Positions 15,001 through 27,000 of a stretch of 64,000 nt of DNA are shown here, one piece after another. The notes below the pieces were generated by a model that saw nothing but the letters and a program-made list of their open reading frames with translations, had not been told where the DNA came from and searched no databases. Source of the stretch: Lichenostomus cassidix (lineage: Eukaryota; Chordata; Aves; Passeriformes; Meliphagidae); the NCBI GenBank assembly GCA_008360975.2, contig CM039195.1:14995010-15059009 (forward strand), written 5' to 3'. The position numbers and the translations under genes were made by a program. The number at the start of each line of letters is the position of its first letter. Position 1 is the stretch's first letter.

Positions 15001-18000
15001 TGCCTAGGATTCTTGTTCTTATGAAATGGTGTGAGAGAAGAGAGTGAATGGCAGACTTTGCTAAACTTCTACAGAAGAGGTCTGTGCAGACAATATTCAG
15101 TCTTTATTTCTAGATCAGGGCTGAGAGGTTGGGGTTAGAGAGGATGAGGCAATTCTCACTCTAGATCTGCCAAAGCTTTAATGTGGGAGCTCCTACTTTC
15201 TGAGGTTTCTCAAATTTGTTAAAATATGGCACTGGCTTTCCCGGTGGAGTTCTTCCAGTCTGTGTTGCCTTCAAGTCAGTTCCAAAAATAGGGTAGCTCC
15301 TACTTGTGTGTTTGAGGCAGACTTGAAACTAGAGCAGCTCAATTGGAACGTAAAGTATGTATGTTCCTCAAAACATGAGGCAGAGTGTTACATTTTGAGT
15401 TTTTCCTTTGCTCCAGAATATCATCAAGATCCTCAACAGCACAAAAATCTTGTGGTCTTCTGGAAAACTGCTTTTTAACAGTGCTTTCTCACGATTCTGC
15501 TATTGTCCTTTTGTAACATGGCAAGGTTCCTCCAGGATAAAGTTTCTCTAAGTTAAAGGAGCTACTTTATTTTCCGTATTGTTTCCAAATTGGAAAACTT
15601 AGGAGAAAATTCCTCCTCCCTTAGACACTAAGACTCAGAAGCTGTATATCAGCTTCCTGGCTGTGCCAGTATCCTGGCAGATTCCCAGCCTTTGGGAAAC
15701 CTTGCACTTCTACTCAAGCTCTTGCCTCTCTTGGCTTTTTGCTCCTTGAATCTGTAGACTTTTGCTTTACTAACTGGCAAAATCCATGTTCCCTGTCCCT
15801 GACTCCCTGCAAATTCACTTGTGCCGTAGACCTGGGAGCACCTCATCTGGGGTGTGCTGTTGAGCTCTCCCCTGGTGTCCTGTTTATTCATGTTAATGCA
15901 CATCTCTGGTGGTCTGGATGCTTTGAGGCAGCTCCTTTGAAGCAGAGGCCAATTTCCTGGTGCTTGCAGAAAAGTGCAAGGCAAGGAGAGTTGGAGTTCT
16001 GCAGTGGGAAGAGTGCAGGATCTCCCTCAGATCCTCTCAGACACATACTTCAGTCCTGTGTCTGAGTTTCTTTCAGCTTCTACATTTCATTTTCTTTCAG
16101 CCCGTACATTTCAGAAAAATCCAGAACCCCGGTCACATAATCACAGAATGGTTTGGGTTGGAACAGGCCTTAAAGCTCATCTGATTCCAACCGCCCTCCC
16201 ATGTGCAAGGTACACCCTCCAGTAGACCAGTATGCTTCAAGCCCCATCCAGCCTGGCCTTGGACACTTCCAGGGATCAGGTACCCACAGCCTCCTAATGG
16301 AACCTGTGGGCTTGAGGCCACGTTGCTTCCCTCACCAGTTAAAAGTGAACAGACCTGGTCAGTGTGGTTTTCTGATGACCACAGAACTCAGCTTTTGTCA
16401 GGCTTTTTCTAAGAACTTGCTGTGTCAGATGCTCAGATCAAACTGGGAATAGAAAGCAGCAACTCCTATGTCCAGAAATTCCATTTGGAGGCTTTTAGCC
16501 CTGTGTGCAGCCACTGTGCACAGTGGTTGCTCCCCTTGTTGTAACCTGGGAGCTCCTCAGAACAAGTGCTGTGTCTTGGCAGGGCTGCACCCTCAGAGCC
16601 TGAGCCCACATGCCAGAACTCGTACCTGCTGCTGCCACAGGGCAAACTGGGGCACAGGGCAAAGCTGAAATAAGCAGTGATGAGAACACTTGAATTAGAT
16701 GGGGAGAGAGACACATGTCTGTGTGGAACCTGCATGGAGCTGTGAGGCACTAGCACAGCACCTCTGTGGGGTTCCTGCAGCCTGTTCTCCCTGGACACTA
16801 CATTTGAGTGCCACAAGTTGACATGTACCTAGCTGACCACAGGCTTGGAAGGGATTGATTTTCTCTTCCTTCCTCAAAGTGAAGATCTTGACCTTCTCTG
16901 CTTTGGAGGGAATGTCCTGCCCTTCAGCTGTATTTATCAGTATTTCTGCAGGAGCTCTCACCTGAACATAAGCAAGGTTTGCCTCATCCATCTCACTGCC
17001 TACCCCTCCCAAAGAGTGAGTCTGAGACACAGTGAACCTCATCAGCCAGGCAAGGGGACTTTTAATGGGAATGCTTTATAGAATCATGGAGTCACTAAAG
17101 TTGGAAAAGCCCTCTAAGTTCGTCGAGTCCAACCAGTAACACAGCACTGCCAAGGCCACAACTAAACCATGTCTCTCAGCACCACATTTTACATGGGTTT
17201 TTTTCAACATCTCCAGAGATGGTGACTGTAACACTGCACTGGACAGCCTGTGCCAGTGCCTGACCACGCTTCCAATAAAGAAATTGCCCCAAAATGCAAT
17301 CTAAACCTTCCCTGGCACAACTTGAGGTTGTTTCGTCTCGCCCTGTCACTTGTAACCTGGGAGAAGAGACCAACTCCCCCCCACCACCCACTCCCACCTC
17401 CTTTCAGGAAGCTGTAGAGAGAAATTTATTGCTGAGTGCTGGGGAATGGAGCTTACTTGCACGACAAGGTGTAACTCACACCTTTGCCTCAAACCTTCCC
17501 TCTGCTTGTGCCACAAATGCCTTTTCCAAAGTGCTGTTAATGCCGCAATCCTGGTCTGCCCAAACAGTCAACCCTTAAAAGCAGCAAACCAGCCCTAAGG
17601 AACAAGCCTGTCTAGGAAGAGGAGAGCTAATTCCCCAGGGAAGTCTCTGCATGCCCTCTGAAAGTGCCCAGGAGATGAGCAGAGGGAAAGTGCCTCTTGA
17701 AAATGGCTGGAGTCCTTGTCCAGTCTTTTCCAGATGTCTTGGAGTAAAACTCAGATTGTTTCCAGCAACAAATGGTTAGCTCCCATGTGATGTTCCAGTG
17801 ATATTCCTGTATTAATGGGAATACAGGTACTGTGTCTCTTAAATAACTCACCACAACTTTCAGTGAAGAAGTATCTAAATTTATACCCTGAATGGTTAAC
17901 TAAAGCAAGAGGACTGTTTTGAATAACAAATGCCTGTGTGACTGCAAGGATGGACTTCCAACACCTCCATTTATTTTCAGTATGCAGGAGCTGACTTTTT

Positions 18001-21000
18001 CTGTCATGGCCTTAGCATAAATACACCATAACCCATGTGGTCTTGGTGGAGAAACACATAAATGTGCCTGAGTTCTCTAATTTAGAATTATGGAATGGTT
18101 TGGGTGGGAATGGACCTTAAAGCCTATCCCATTCCACCCCCTGCCACTGTCCCAGGTTGCTCCAAGCCCCATCCAATCTGGCCTGGAACACTTCCAGGGG
18201 TCCAGGGGCAGCCACAGCTTCTCTGGGCAACCTGTGCAAGGGCCTCCCCACCCTCACAGCCAAGAATTTCTTCCCAATATTGCATCTAACTCTGCTCTCT
18301 GCCAGTGGGAAGCCATTCCCCCTTGTCCTGTACCTCCAGGCCCTTATCCAAAGTCCCTCTCCAGTTCTCTTGGAGCCCTTTTAGGCAGTGGCAGGGGCTC
18401 TGAGGTCTCCCTGGAGCCTTCTCTTCTCCAGGTGAACACCCCACGCTCTCACAGGCTGGCTCCAGAGCAGAGGGGCTTCAGACCTCAGGGTATCTTCATG
18501 GCCTCCTCTGGACCTGTTACAACATGTCCATGTCCCTCTCACGGTGGAGGCCCCAGAGCTGGGTGCAGTATTCCAGGTGTGGTCTCCAGGATGTATTCAG
18601 GGCTGTGTGCTGTACTGCAGCAATTTGCTTTCCTTTCTACTGTCTTGGAATCATCAGACTTCTAGACTTCTGCTGTAGAAAGGCTGATGCAAATCCCCTT
18701 GGAGGCAAGAGAAACAGCTTATTTAAACTAAAAGCCAAGAGCTCAGGAAGAACAAATCCAGCAGAGAAGAGAGTTGCCAGCATGGGAAAAACCTTGTTTG
18801 AAGTTGAGTGTGATATTTGTACAAGAACAGGTTGGTGTAAACTGGCCTTGAGCACCTTCACACTGAGAATGAGTGGAAGGTTCTCACTGAGTAGAGGACT
18901 GAGGAGCACAAGGGGACCATGAAAAATGAGGTTCTGGAAAGGACTTGAAAAGGTTGGCTGTGAGAGCAGGAGGCTGGCTCAGCAACCTGGCAGCCCTTAC
19001 CCAGGTCTGAGTAGCCAGTTCTTAAGAGAATACTTGGTATGAAAAGTGCCTCCAAGTTAGGGAAGCAGGCCTGACTTTCACACACAGTCCTTATTGTTTC
19101 TCAAGTGTAGTGATAAGACTTTCTGAAGTGGACCCTGGAGAGGTTGCAACATGGAAGAACAGTCTCCAGACGGTGAGCAGACCTTCTTGTGCCCCATGAC
19201 ACAGCCTCATGCAGTGCTCAGGCTGGACTTCAGGCTGGTCCCTCCCCAGGGAAAGGACTCAAGTACCTTGATGCCTCCCCCAATATTGACTCCACACATA
19301 TGGTCTGGGTCCAGAGCCATGTGACTTCCATGTTCAGCAGGAACATCTTCCTCTTGAAAATACCTGCAGTAAAACATCTTTGCTGCACTTGATGAGCTGG
19401 CTGTGAACAAGAGCCAGCCCATTCTTCCAGCGTGATTGCCCCAGGGTTTGCTGTGAGGATCACAGGTCTCTTGCCTTCCTCCCTGCCCTGCCTTAGCAGA
19501 TCTGATCTCATCAGGGACACAGTGAGCTCTTGGGCTCAAGGCGGAGGCTTGTGGTGCTGGTGTGCCTGGGACCTCTCTCCTTTTCTCTTCCCTCACTTCA
19601 TCCGTTCTTTGTTGGGGTCTGCTGGGCCAGCAGGTCCTGACCACATTGCTGCTGGGCCTCACTTTGGGGCAAAAGAGCAGCATTGGTGTCTGGGATAGCA
19701 GAGCACTGGCCTCCAGGTACTGATGGGGCAGGAGAAGTGTGCAGCCACATCATGATGACTTTCAGGGCCAGGGAGGAGTGAGACACGGAAACCCAGTAGT
19801 ATTGCACCCTGCAAAGCCTACTCGGGCAGTCTGAAGCTTGCTGTGTTGCAGAAGGATTTTTGTGTTGTCATTGCATGGGGTATGGTGAAAAGTATTTAAT
19901 GTGCTTAAAGGTGCTGCAGAAATCTTTCTCGCTCTTGGACTTCTAGTCCTTTTCTGCTTGGCTTCAGGGTCTCAGTCGTTCCAGTAGAGCTGGCTCATTG
20001 ATCTCGGCTGTTGTGAGCAGCTGTGGCTCTTCTGGCTGCCGTGAGTAAATGCTAACTATTCCAAGAGTCATTACAGAGGAGAGAAAGAGTTGTGGTGGTG
20101 CTTCCTGATCTAGCCAGGAAGAAGCAGTGTTAGGATCATTCCTGATGTCCTCATATGCCAGTGATTTAAACTGTTTCTGAATGCCAAACTCTTCCCAGAC
20201 AGTGTGATAAAATGCTCCCATCTTGCAGCAAAGCTGCAGCCCTAAAGAAATTATGAATATTGTTGAGTTCTGCTTAGGCAGGTGGTTTGAGAAGCTGCTG
20301 TTTATCTTGTTCAGGGCTTCTTAGTATGCAGGAAGGTGGTGGATTTTTGGCAGTTCAGCGGACTCAGGTGGAGGGTCAGCCCTCCCTTACGGCTTTTTTG
20401 GTTGCTGCAAATACCTCACCTGCCTTGGGTCATTCAGATGGGATTGTCCAGTTGCTGGAGGAGTCTGCCCTTCCTGTCAAAATACTTATCAAAAGCTCAG
20501 TGATAAATACCCCCACGATGTGCTGTGTTGTTGGGAAATGGTTTGGCAGCAGGATGTCACTGCCCATGAGCCAAGGTCTGAGGTGCCAGCTGGAAAGCCA
20601 CGATCAAGTGGAGCTGTGAAAGAGCAGGCAGGAGACACAGTGTTCTGGTTCCTGTCAGCACTGGACCTTCTGTTTAAGGTTTACTTTGTCCTGTGGGACA
20701 GAAAATCTGCTCTAGGGGAGCAGTCTTCAGGCTTTGTCAGCAACAGCTTTTTTCCATCAGTGGAGAATATCAGTGAGTGACACTTTCCTGGCCACCCTGT
20801 CACCTACCTGCATTGGGCTGAGATCCTTGGCAGTTGTGCAAGTGCTCCCAGCAGTTTCATGTGTGCTGGAAGCCCCTAAAGCATCTGGGAAGCCTTTTTG
20901 GACAAGCCTGCTTTGCACTGACAGTGTGCAGGCTGATTTTCTCTTACCTTTAAAAGCTTATTGCTTATAAACCTGGTCCAAACCTGCTGCAAGCAGGCGG

Positions 21001-24000
21001 AGATGATACTTCTTCCCCACCACCTCGGTTATATGGACAGGTCTTTGTGTAAGCTCCTGCTGGAAGCAAATTTGGGTTTTGGCAGAGTAAGTGTCCACGT
21101 GTGCTGCTGGATACAATAAATGGTGATCCCTCCGTGTTCCTTGTTCACTACGCAAGGCACTGATGTACAAATTTCTGTCACTGTTGTGCTCAGGGTTGTG
21201 CCAATCCCAGTAGTGTGGAGCAAAACCAGAGTGGGAATGAACTCTGAAAATCCAATCGTGAAAAGACCGCAGATGGATCTGGGGATGAGTCCAGTCATCT
21301 TCTACCTACACAGAAGCTGTAAACAGACTGAGGAGGAAAAGAAGGAAGGCTGTTGGAGGGTTGTGAGGGGTCCAGAGGACCCTTGGTCTGAGAAGCTGAA
21401 TGTGGAGCTTTTCACTCCGTGCTGTGGGAACCTGGGGTACATAATGGCACAAAAGGGCTTTGTGAAACTAAAAATTGAGAACTGTGGACATAATAGGGTG
21501 TTGACAGCCATCTAGGCATTTAGAGAACAAATTAGGCTGCAAATGGGAAGCTGTTCATTTGTTGAGTTCAGGAAATTAAAATTCTGTGCATGTCATTCCA
21601 GAGGAGACTTTTAAAAAGCCTGACAGATCTTACTTGGAGCTGTCTGCAGAGATGGAGCCAGCTCCCTCTGTTTGCATGGCTGAGTGCTGTTCTCTCTGGG
21701 GCAGAAATGGCAATGACAAAGTGCATTTGGGATGTGTGCTCTGGAAACGTGGTGTCTGCAGCATGCCAGTGCTACTTGGAAGCAATGTGAGGTTATCTGG
21801 CAGCACCAGGAGCTGGCCAGGGGTTGAGCAGCCTTCTTCCTCCCCCTGCTGAGCTGCAGCACAGCTGGGCTCCATACCCAGCTGAGCAGCAGGAGGATGG
21901 AGCAAGGCATGGGCAACTTGGCCTCAGTGTCTTCTGACCTTTGGGAAGCTTTCCTGGACAATCTTGCCTGACAATGTGTGTGCTGGAGCTGTGGTCTGGC
22001 TTGGAGGCTTAGATGGCAGACAGTGTTTTGCATTTAAAAATCATGGTCTTGACCTTCCACCCTGCTGAGAACGTAGGGGTGTGTTTCTGCTGAAGTTTTA
22101 TCCTTATTCCTATTCAAAGAACATCCAGGCAGAGGCTGCCAGCAGGCTTTAAAACTGTCTCCTTCTCAAGCATATTCCTGGCAGAAATAATCGTCACAAA
22201 CTAGATCTTGGGTCTGTTTCTCTTGGCTGAAGGACCTTGTCAATCCTGAAATGAGGCAAGTAGATTTTATTTATCTTGCTGGCCATTTGTCTTGGAAGGA
22301 GATCATCAGACCCTTTGCTTCATTATTTCCTGACTCATTAATTCTCACACACAGCCGTGGAAGTTGGAAATCAAAACAAATAGAGGAAAAATTAAAAGAA
22401 AGCTCAGAGTCTTTTTTTTCCCCCACAATACACAGTTAAAATGTGATGAATCATTCTAGCAGGTACTTCTAGATTGGGTTCTTGAGAAGCAGTATCATCG
22501 GGTTTGTGGGATTCTTCTAATTGTGGAAAATCATTACTTCATTCTTATTTTTCCTCACTAAATCTAGGAGAAACCGATCCTTTTCTCCTCCAAGGCAAAA
22601 ACAACCTCCATTTCTTTTTGAGTATGAAGTTTTTGGACTGTCATAGAAATGAAACTACAAAAAATTATGGACTCCAGGTGTGAGCTCCAGACTTTCCTTG
22701 AAGGAAACTGAAGATGCTTCTGCCATTATGAAAACTCGCCTTCAGAACAGCCTTAAACCCAAATCTTGAAGGGTTTGCTCTTTGTGTTGGGCTGTCAAAG
22801 ATGAAAGCCAACCCCCCTGACTTGCCTTTTGTGCCTTCTGGCCTTCTATTTTTGTACATTTGAGCCTTTCTGTGGAGGTGCAAATGCAGATGTGGAGGTG
22901 TTGGAGGGCCAGCGAGGACAGAAAAAACAAACTTCATCTGGAGGGTGGCTGTCTGGCGGGGAAGCACTGGGCGGTGTGGTTGGGGTTACAGCTCAAAAAT
23001 AAGAATTATTCTAGAATCAAGAATCTGAATTGTTCTAAAGTTATAAAATTGGTCAGGCCTTGAGAGCTGCTTATTCCAAAAGAGCTGAGACAAAGGCAGA
23101 CAAGGTCGAGGCACACCCAGCACATTCCAGGAGCAGCTGCTATTCTGTGAGGGGTGGAGCAGTGCCAGCTCCAGATGTGACTTTATTATGAGGATTCAGG
23201 TGCCTTTGTGGCTCACATGCCAGTTTATCATTCCTGTGTGCTCCACATTTCATGTTAATGATTATTTTTTTGTAAATTTGAGGTATATCACACATAAAGC
23301 TTCTGCACAGGCTCCTCCCAGTTCACCATGGGGGTTGGCAGCAGCAAGAATTGTAAATCTGGGGCTTGGGAGGACTGGGTAGCTTGTGTTTTCCATCTGT
23401 GCAGCACATTATCCATTTCAGTGGATAAAGGAGCAACTCCACAGGTACATGAAGGTGCTTCATGGTCCCCGACTCATACCAGGACAGATGCTGGGAGTTT
23501 GTCAGCTCTCTCCTTCCCTGTGCTGAATCCAGGCCTCTCACAGGGAGGACTGAAAAGGCTGAAAGCTGAGACCTTTCTTTGCCAATTTAGGACCTCTGTG
23601 CTTATGCTGGGGCCTTGCTATAGGGGATGGCTGTTGCTGAGGGATACCTGAGATTCAGGGAAGGCTGGTTCTGTGAAACTTGGTGCTCAATTATCTGGTT
23701 TGGTTTGCCCTTAGTCTTGCTGGTGCTGGGTTCCCTTTCATCCAGCTATGTCTTCCCAGCTGGATTCCTCATCTCTCAGCACAAGATCATCTGCTCCTCC
23801 CTAGTTCCCATTCCAGGCATCTTGTACTCTGATTCTGCTAAGTCAGCTTGGAGTGCCTGTTGTCACTTGGAATGTCCTTGATTGCCAAGAAGAGTGACAA
23901 GAAGTCAGAAAAATAACAGGAGGGTTGCAGAAAGGCTCTGCCGAGGACAGTTCCATAAATGCTGTGTGCCCAGCCAGTACTGAGTGGCAGCTCTGGACTT

Positions 24001-27000
24001 GTGTGCCTGCAGGGCCAGGCACAGCCTACTTTGCTTGTGTCTGTCCCCAGAAATACTCAGATTCAAGAAAAGCTCACTTGCTGGGAGATGCTGTGGACCT
24101 GAGTGGTGGCCAACAGCCTGGCCATGCTCCTGGGTCCTGCCAGCTGAGCTTGGGGCAAGGTGGAGACTCCTCAGAGCTGCTCCCTTTCTTCCCTGCCTTG
24201 AGTCATGCGTGTGCTGCTGCCAGCACCATGTGCTGCCCCTCAGGAGGTGACTGGGAAGCGAGTCATGGGTGTGGGTGGTGTTCAGGGATGCTGGATGTGG
24301 ACCTGAGGATCCTGTAGGTACCTCTTGCCTGAAGAAAGTGTTCTCTGCCAGTGTGGCAGTGACAGTGGGAAACACCTTCAGCAAAGCCTAGGTGGATCCT
24401 AGTCCTGAGAGCTCAGTCTATAGAGATGCTGTGGTACTTACTGGCATCATTCAGCTTCTCTCTTGTCAGCAAAGGGCTGACAATGAGACGGGTTCTGGAG
24501 AAGAGGGATGTGCTTGAAAATTCCTTCCTGTCCTGCTGCCACCTCACCACTGACTGCAGCTGTTCTGTGTAAGGGGATAGAAAAAAATGTGTGTTTCTGC
24601 CTCAGTGAGTTTTTATCAGATTTGTGACAGAAGGGTGTGTTTTGCTCCTCCAGATACACAGGAGCTGCCTTTGTGCTGCTCCTGCACAAAGGCAGTTCCT
24701 CCTCCTGTGTAGAGACTGCAGCTTTGGAAATGATCTGGAGAATACCAGAGCCAAAACAGGAGTAAAACCTTCCCTAATGACCTGGGACTGCATTAGCACA
24801 GCCCTGTTGTCTCTATTTTTGCCCTATTGGCACATAAATGGTGCAGCTGGAGCAATGTTCTGTCCCTTTGCCTCTTGGTTCCTGCATACTAGGTCTTTCA
24901 GGTGCGTCCTGCCCCTTTCATGTTGCCTGCTATGAAACTCCTTGATTGCTTCTGATTGTCTTCCACCAGGGAATTCTCTTGGTGTATGACATCACTAATC
25001 GCTGGTCCTTCGATGGGATAGACCGATGGATAAAGGAAATAGATGAGGTAAGTGAATGGGAGAGCATATGCAGTGATCTATAGCAGAAATATGGCGAAGT
25101 ATCACCTGAGGCATTACCTGATATGGGGACAGGAATGGCTCTGCTGTGGAGGGGACATGATGGCAGTGCAGTAATAAGTGGAGCAAAGCAATAAGTGTCT
25201 GCCCTTCACCTCTGTGTAAATCTGGAGTAGTAGGAAAGAGCTTGGGAATGGGCGAGAAAAGTTCGCTCAGAAATGGGCTGGGAGGGGACAAATTGGTTGT
25301 CTCCATCATGTAGAGGTGGTGCTGGGCAGTCCCTCAGCCAGAGAGCCGCTTCTCCTTCTTTTCCCTTCGCTGCTATTGCAGCTAAGCAGAATGCTGGGTG
25401 TGGCCATGATTTCTCCACTTCTTTCCGTGTTTCAGCACGCCCCAGGTGTTCCTCGGATCCTGGTGGGAAACAGGCTGCACCTGGCCTTCAAGCGGCAGGT
25501 GCCGACAGAGCAGGCGCGCGCCTATGCTGAGAAGAACTGCATGACCTTCTTCGAGGTGAGCCCCCTGTGCAACTTCAATGTCATCGAGTCCTTCACGGAG
25601 CTGTCCCGCATCGTCCTCATGCGGCACGGCATGGAGAAGATCTGGAGGCCCAACCGAGGTCAGTGCACACGATAGTGCTCCCTGTGCGAAGTTGGGGCTC
25701 ACATGGAGCTATGGGGCTGTGGCTGCCCAGGTGGGAGGTGTGGAACTGTGGGAGCTCCACCCACCTGACATGCAGAAATGCCTGGGGCCAGACAAGCTGA
25801 AGCTGAGCCACAAGCTGCCTGTGCTGGCGCAGGGATGGGCAGCTCCAAAGGCCAGTTCAGCATGTCTGGGATCTGAAGTGCTCTGGGGCATCCTCCGCCT
25901 TTCCACTTACTCTCGATGAGGCTGAGGGCAATTAAGCTCCCATCTTTAAACTACTTCAATCATAAGGCTGTGTGGGATAAATCCAAGTGTAAGCACCTCA
26001 GTCCCTGCCCTTGCCTGAGTCTGTCTCCCCAGTTCTGGAGGGAAGCAGAGTGAACCCAAGGAGCTGAAAGGGACTAAATCTCATTCCTGCTGTCAGCATG
26101 CAGCAGTGGGCTGGGTTTTTCAGTATATCCAGGCATGTGTGCCACAGTGAGGCAAACCATGAGCAGATTCCATGTTATGTCTCAGCCTGTTGGGTTTGAA
26201 GCAAAATAATATCAGTTCCCATGTTTTTCCTGGCTGGAGGTAGCAGTGCGTCCCACTGAAGTCTGAGCAGAAGATGTATGTTTCTGGGATGGCCTACTTT
26301 CATATGGATCTTCAGCTCCTGCTCACCAGGGTGGGAGAATCCTGTCTGCCAGCCCCAGTCACCAAACTTTCTGCCTGGGCTTCAGTCCCCAACCTGGCTG
26401 CTGTGCCATGGTCTGCAGCTCGCAGAGGGATGGTGGCGAGGGACTGGGCTGCATTCACAGACCTTTTTTGAACCTCTTCCAGAGCATTTGTAACTGCAGG
26501 CTGCCTGCTTGGGAATGGATAGGGCAAAAGGAAACGGCCTCCAGCTGTGCCAGAGGAGGTTTAGATTAGGTATGAGCGAAAATTTCCTCACAAAAAGGGT
26601 GGTCAGGCACTGAAACAGGCTGCTGAGGGCAGTGGTGGAGTCACCATCCCTGGAAGTGTTGGAAAAAGATGCAGATGTTGTGCTTGGGGACATGTTTTAG
26701 TGGTGGCCTTGGCAGTGCTGGGGAAATAGTTGGACTCGATGGTCTTAAAAGGCCTTAAAAGGCCTTTCCAGCCTTAATGATTCTGGGATTCTACCAATGG
26801 GAATTTGCCTCCTCGGGAATAGGGATCTGCCGGCGCGGGAACAGCATCGTGGCTTTGGCAGCAGGCAGGCAGGAGGATAACGCATGCCCTCGTGTGGCCG
26901 CTGGCTGGGAATTCCCCTGCAAGAAGAGGGATTTCCCAAGGCAGGCTCACATGATGCAGGCTGAGCTGGGAGGATGCTGGGAAGGGCAGAGTGGTGTTCT

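Larger units (their letters stand above)
14848..24969 (+). other. RAB40C: RAB40C intron 3 (10.1 kb)
   Basis: The largest intron fully inside the window. It contains three CR1 fragments (16136, 17080 and 18085) and an unidentified minus-strand ORF at 19964-20221, with a possible minus-strand exon at 19267-19363. The rest shows no recognisable gene. Confidence 0.8.

Noticed and set aside
18090..18665. 191-codon plus-strand frame
   Set aside because: Lies within an antisense CR1 fragment; the same peptide text recurs at other CR1 copies in the window.
20958..21515. Several 70-131 codon frames on both strands near 21 kb
   Set aside because: Overlapping frames on opposite strands with no consistent splice sites and no recognisable homology.
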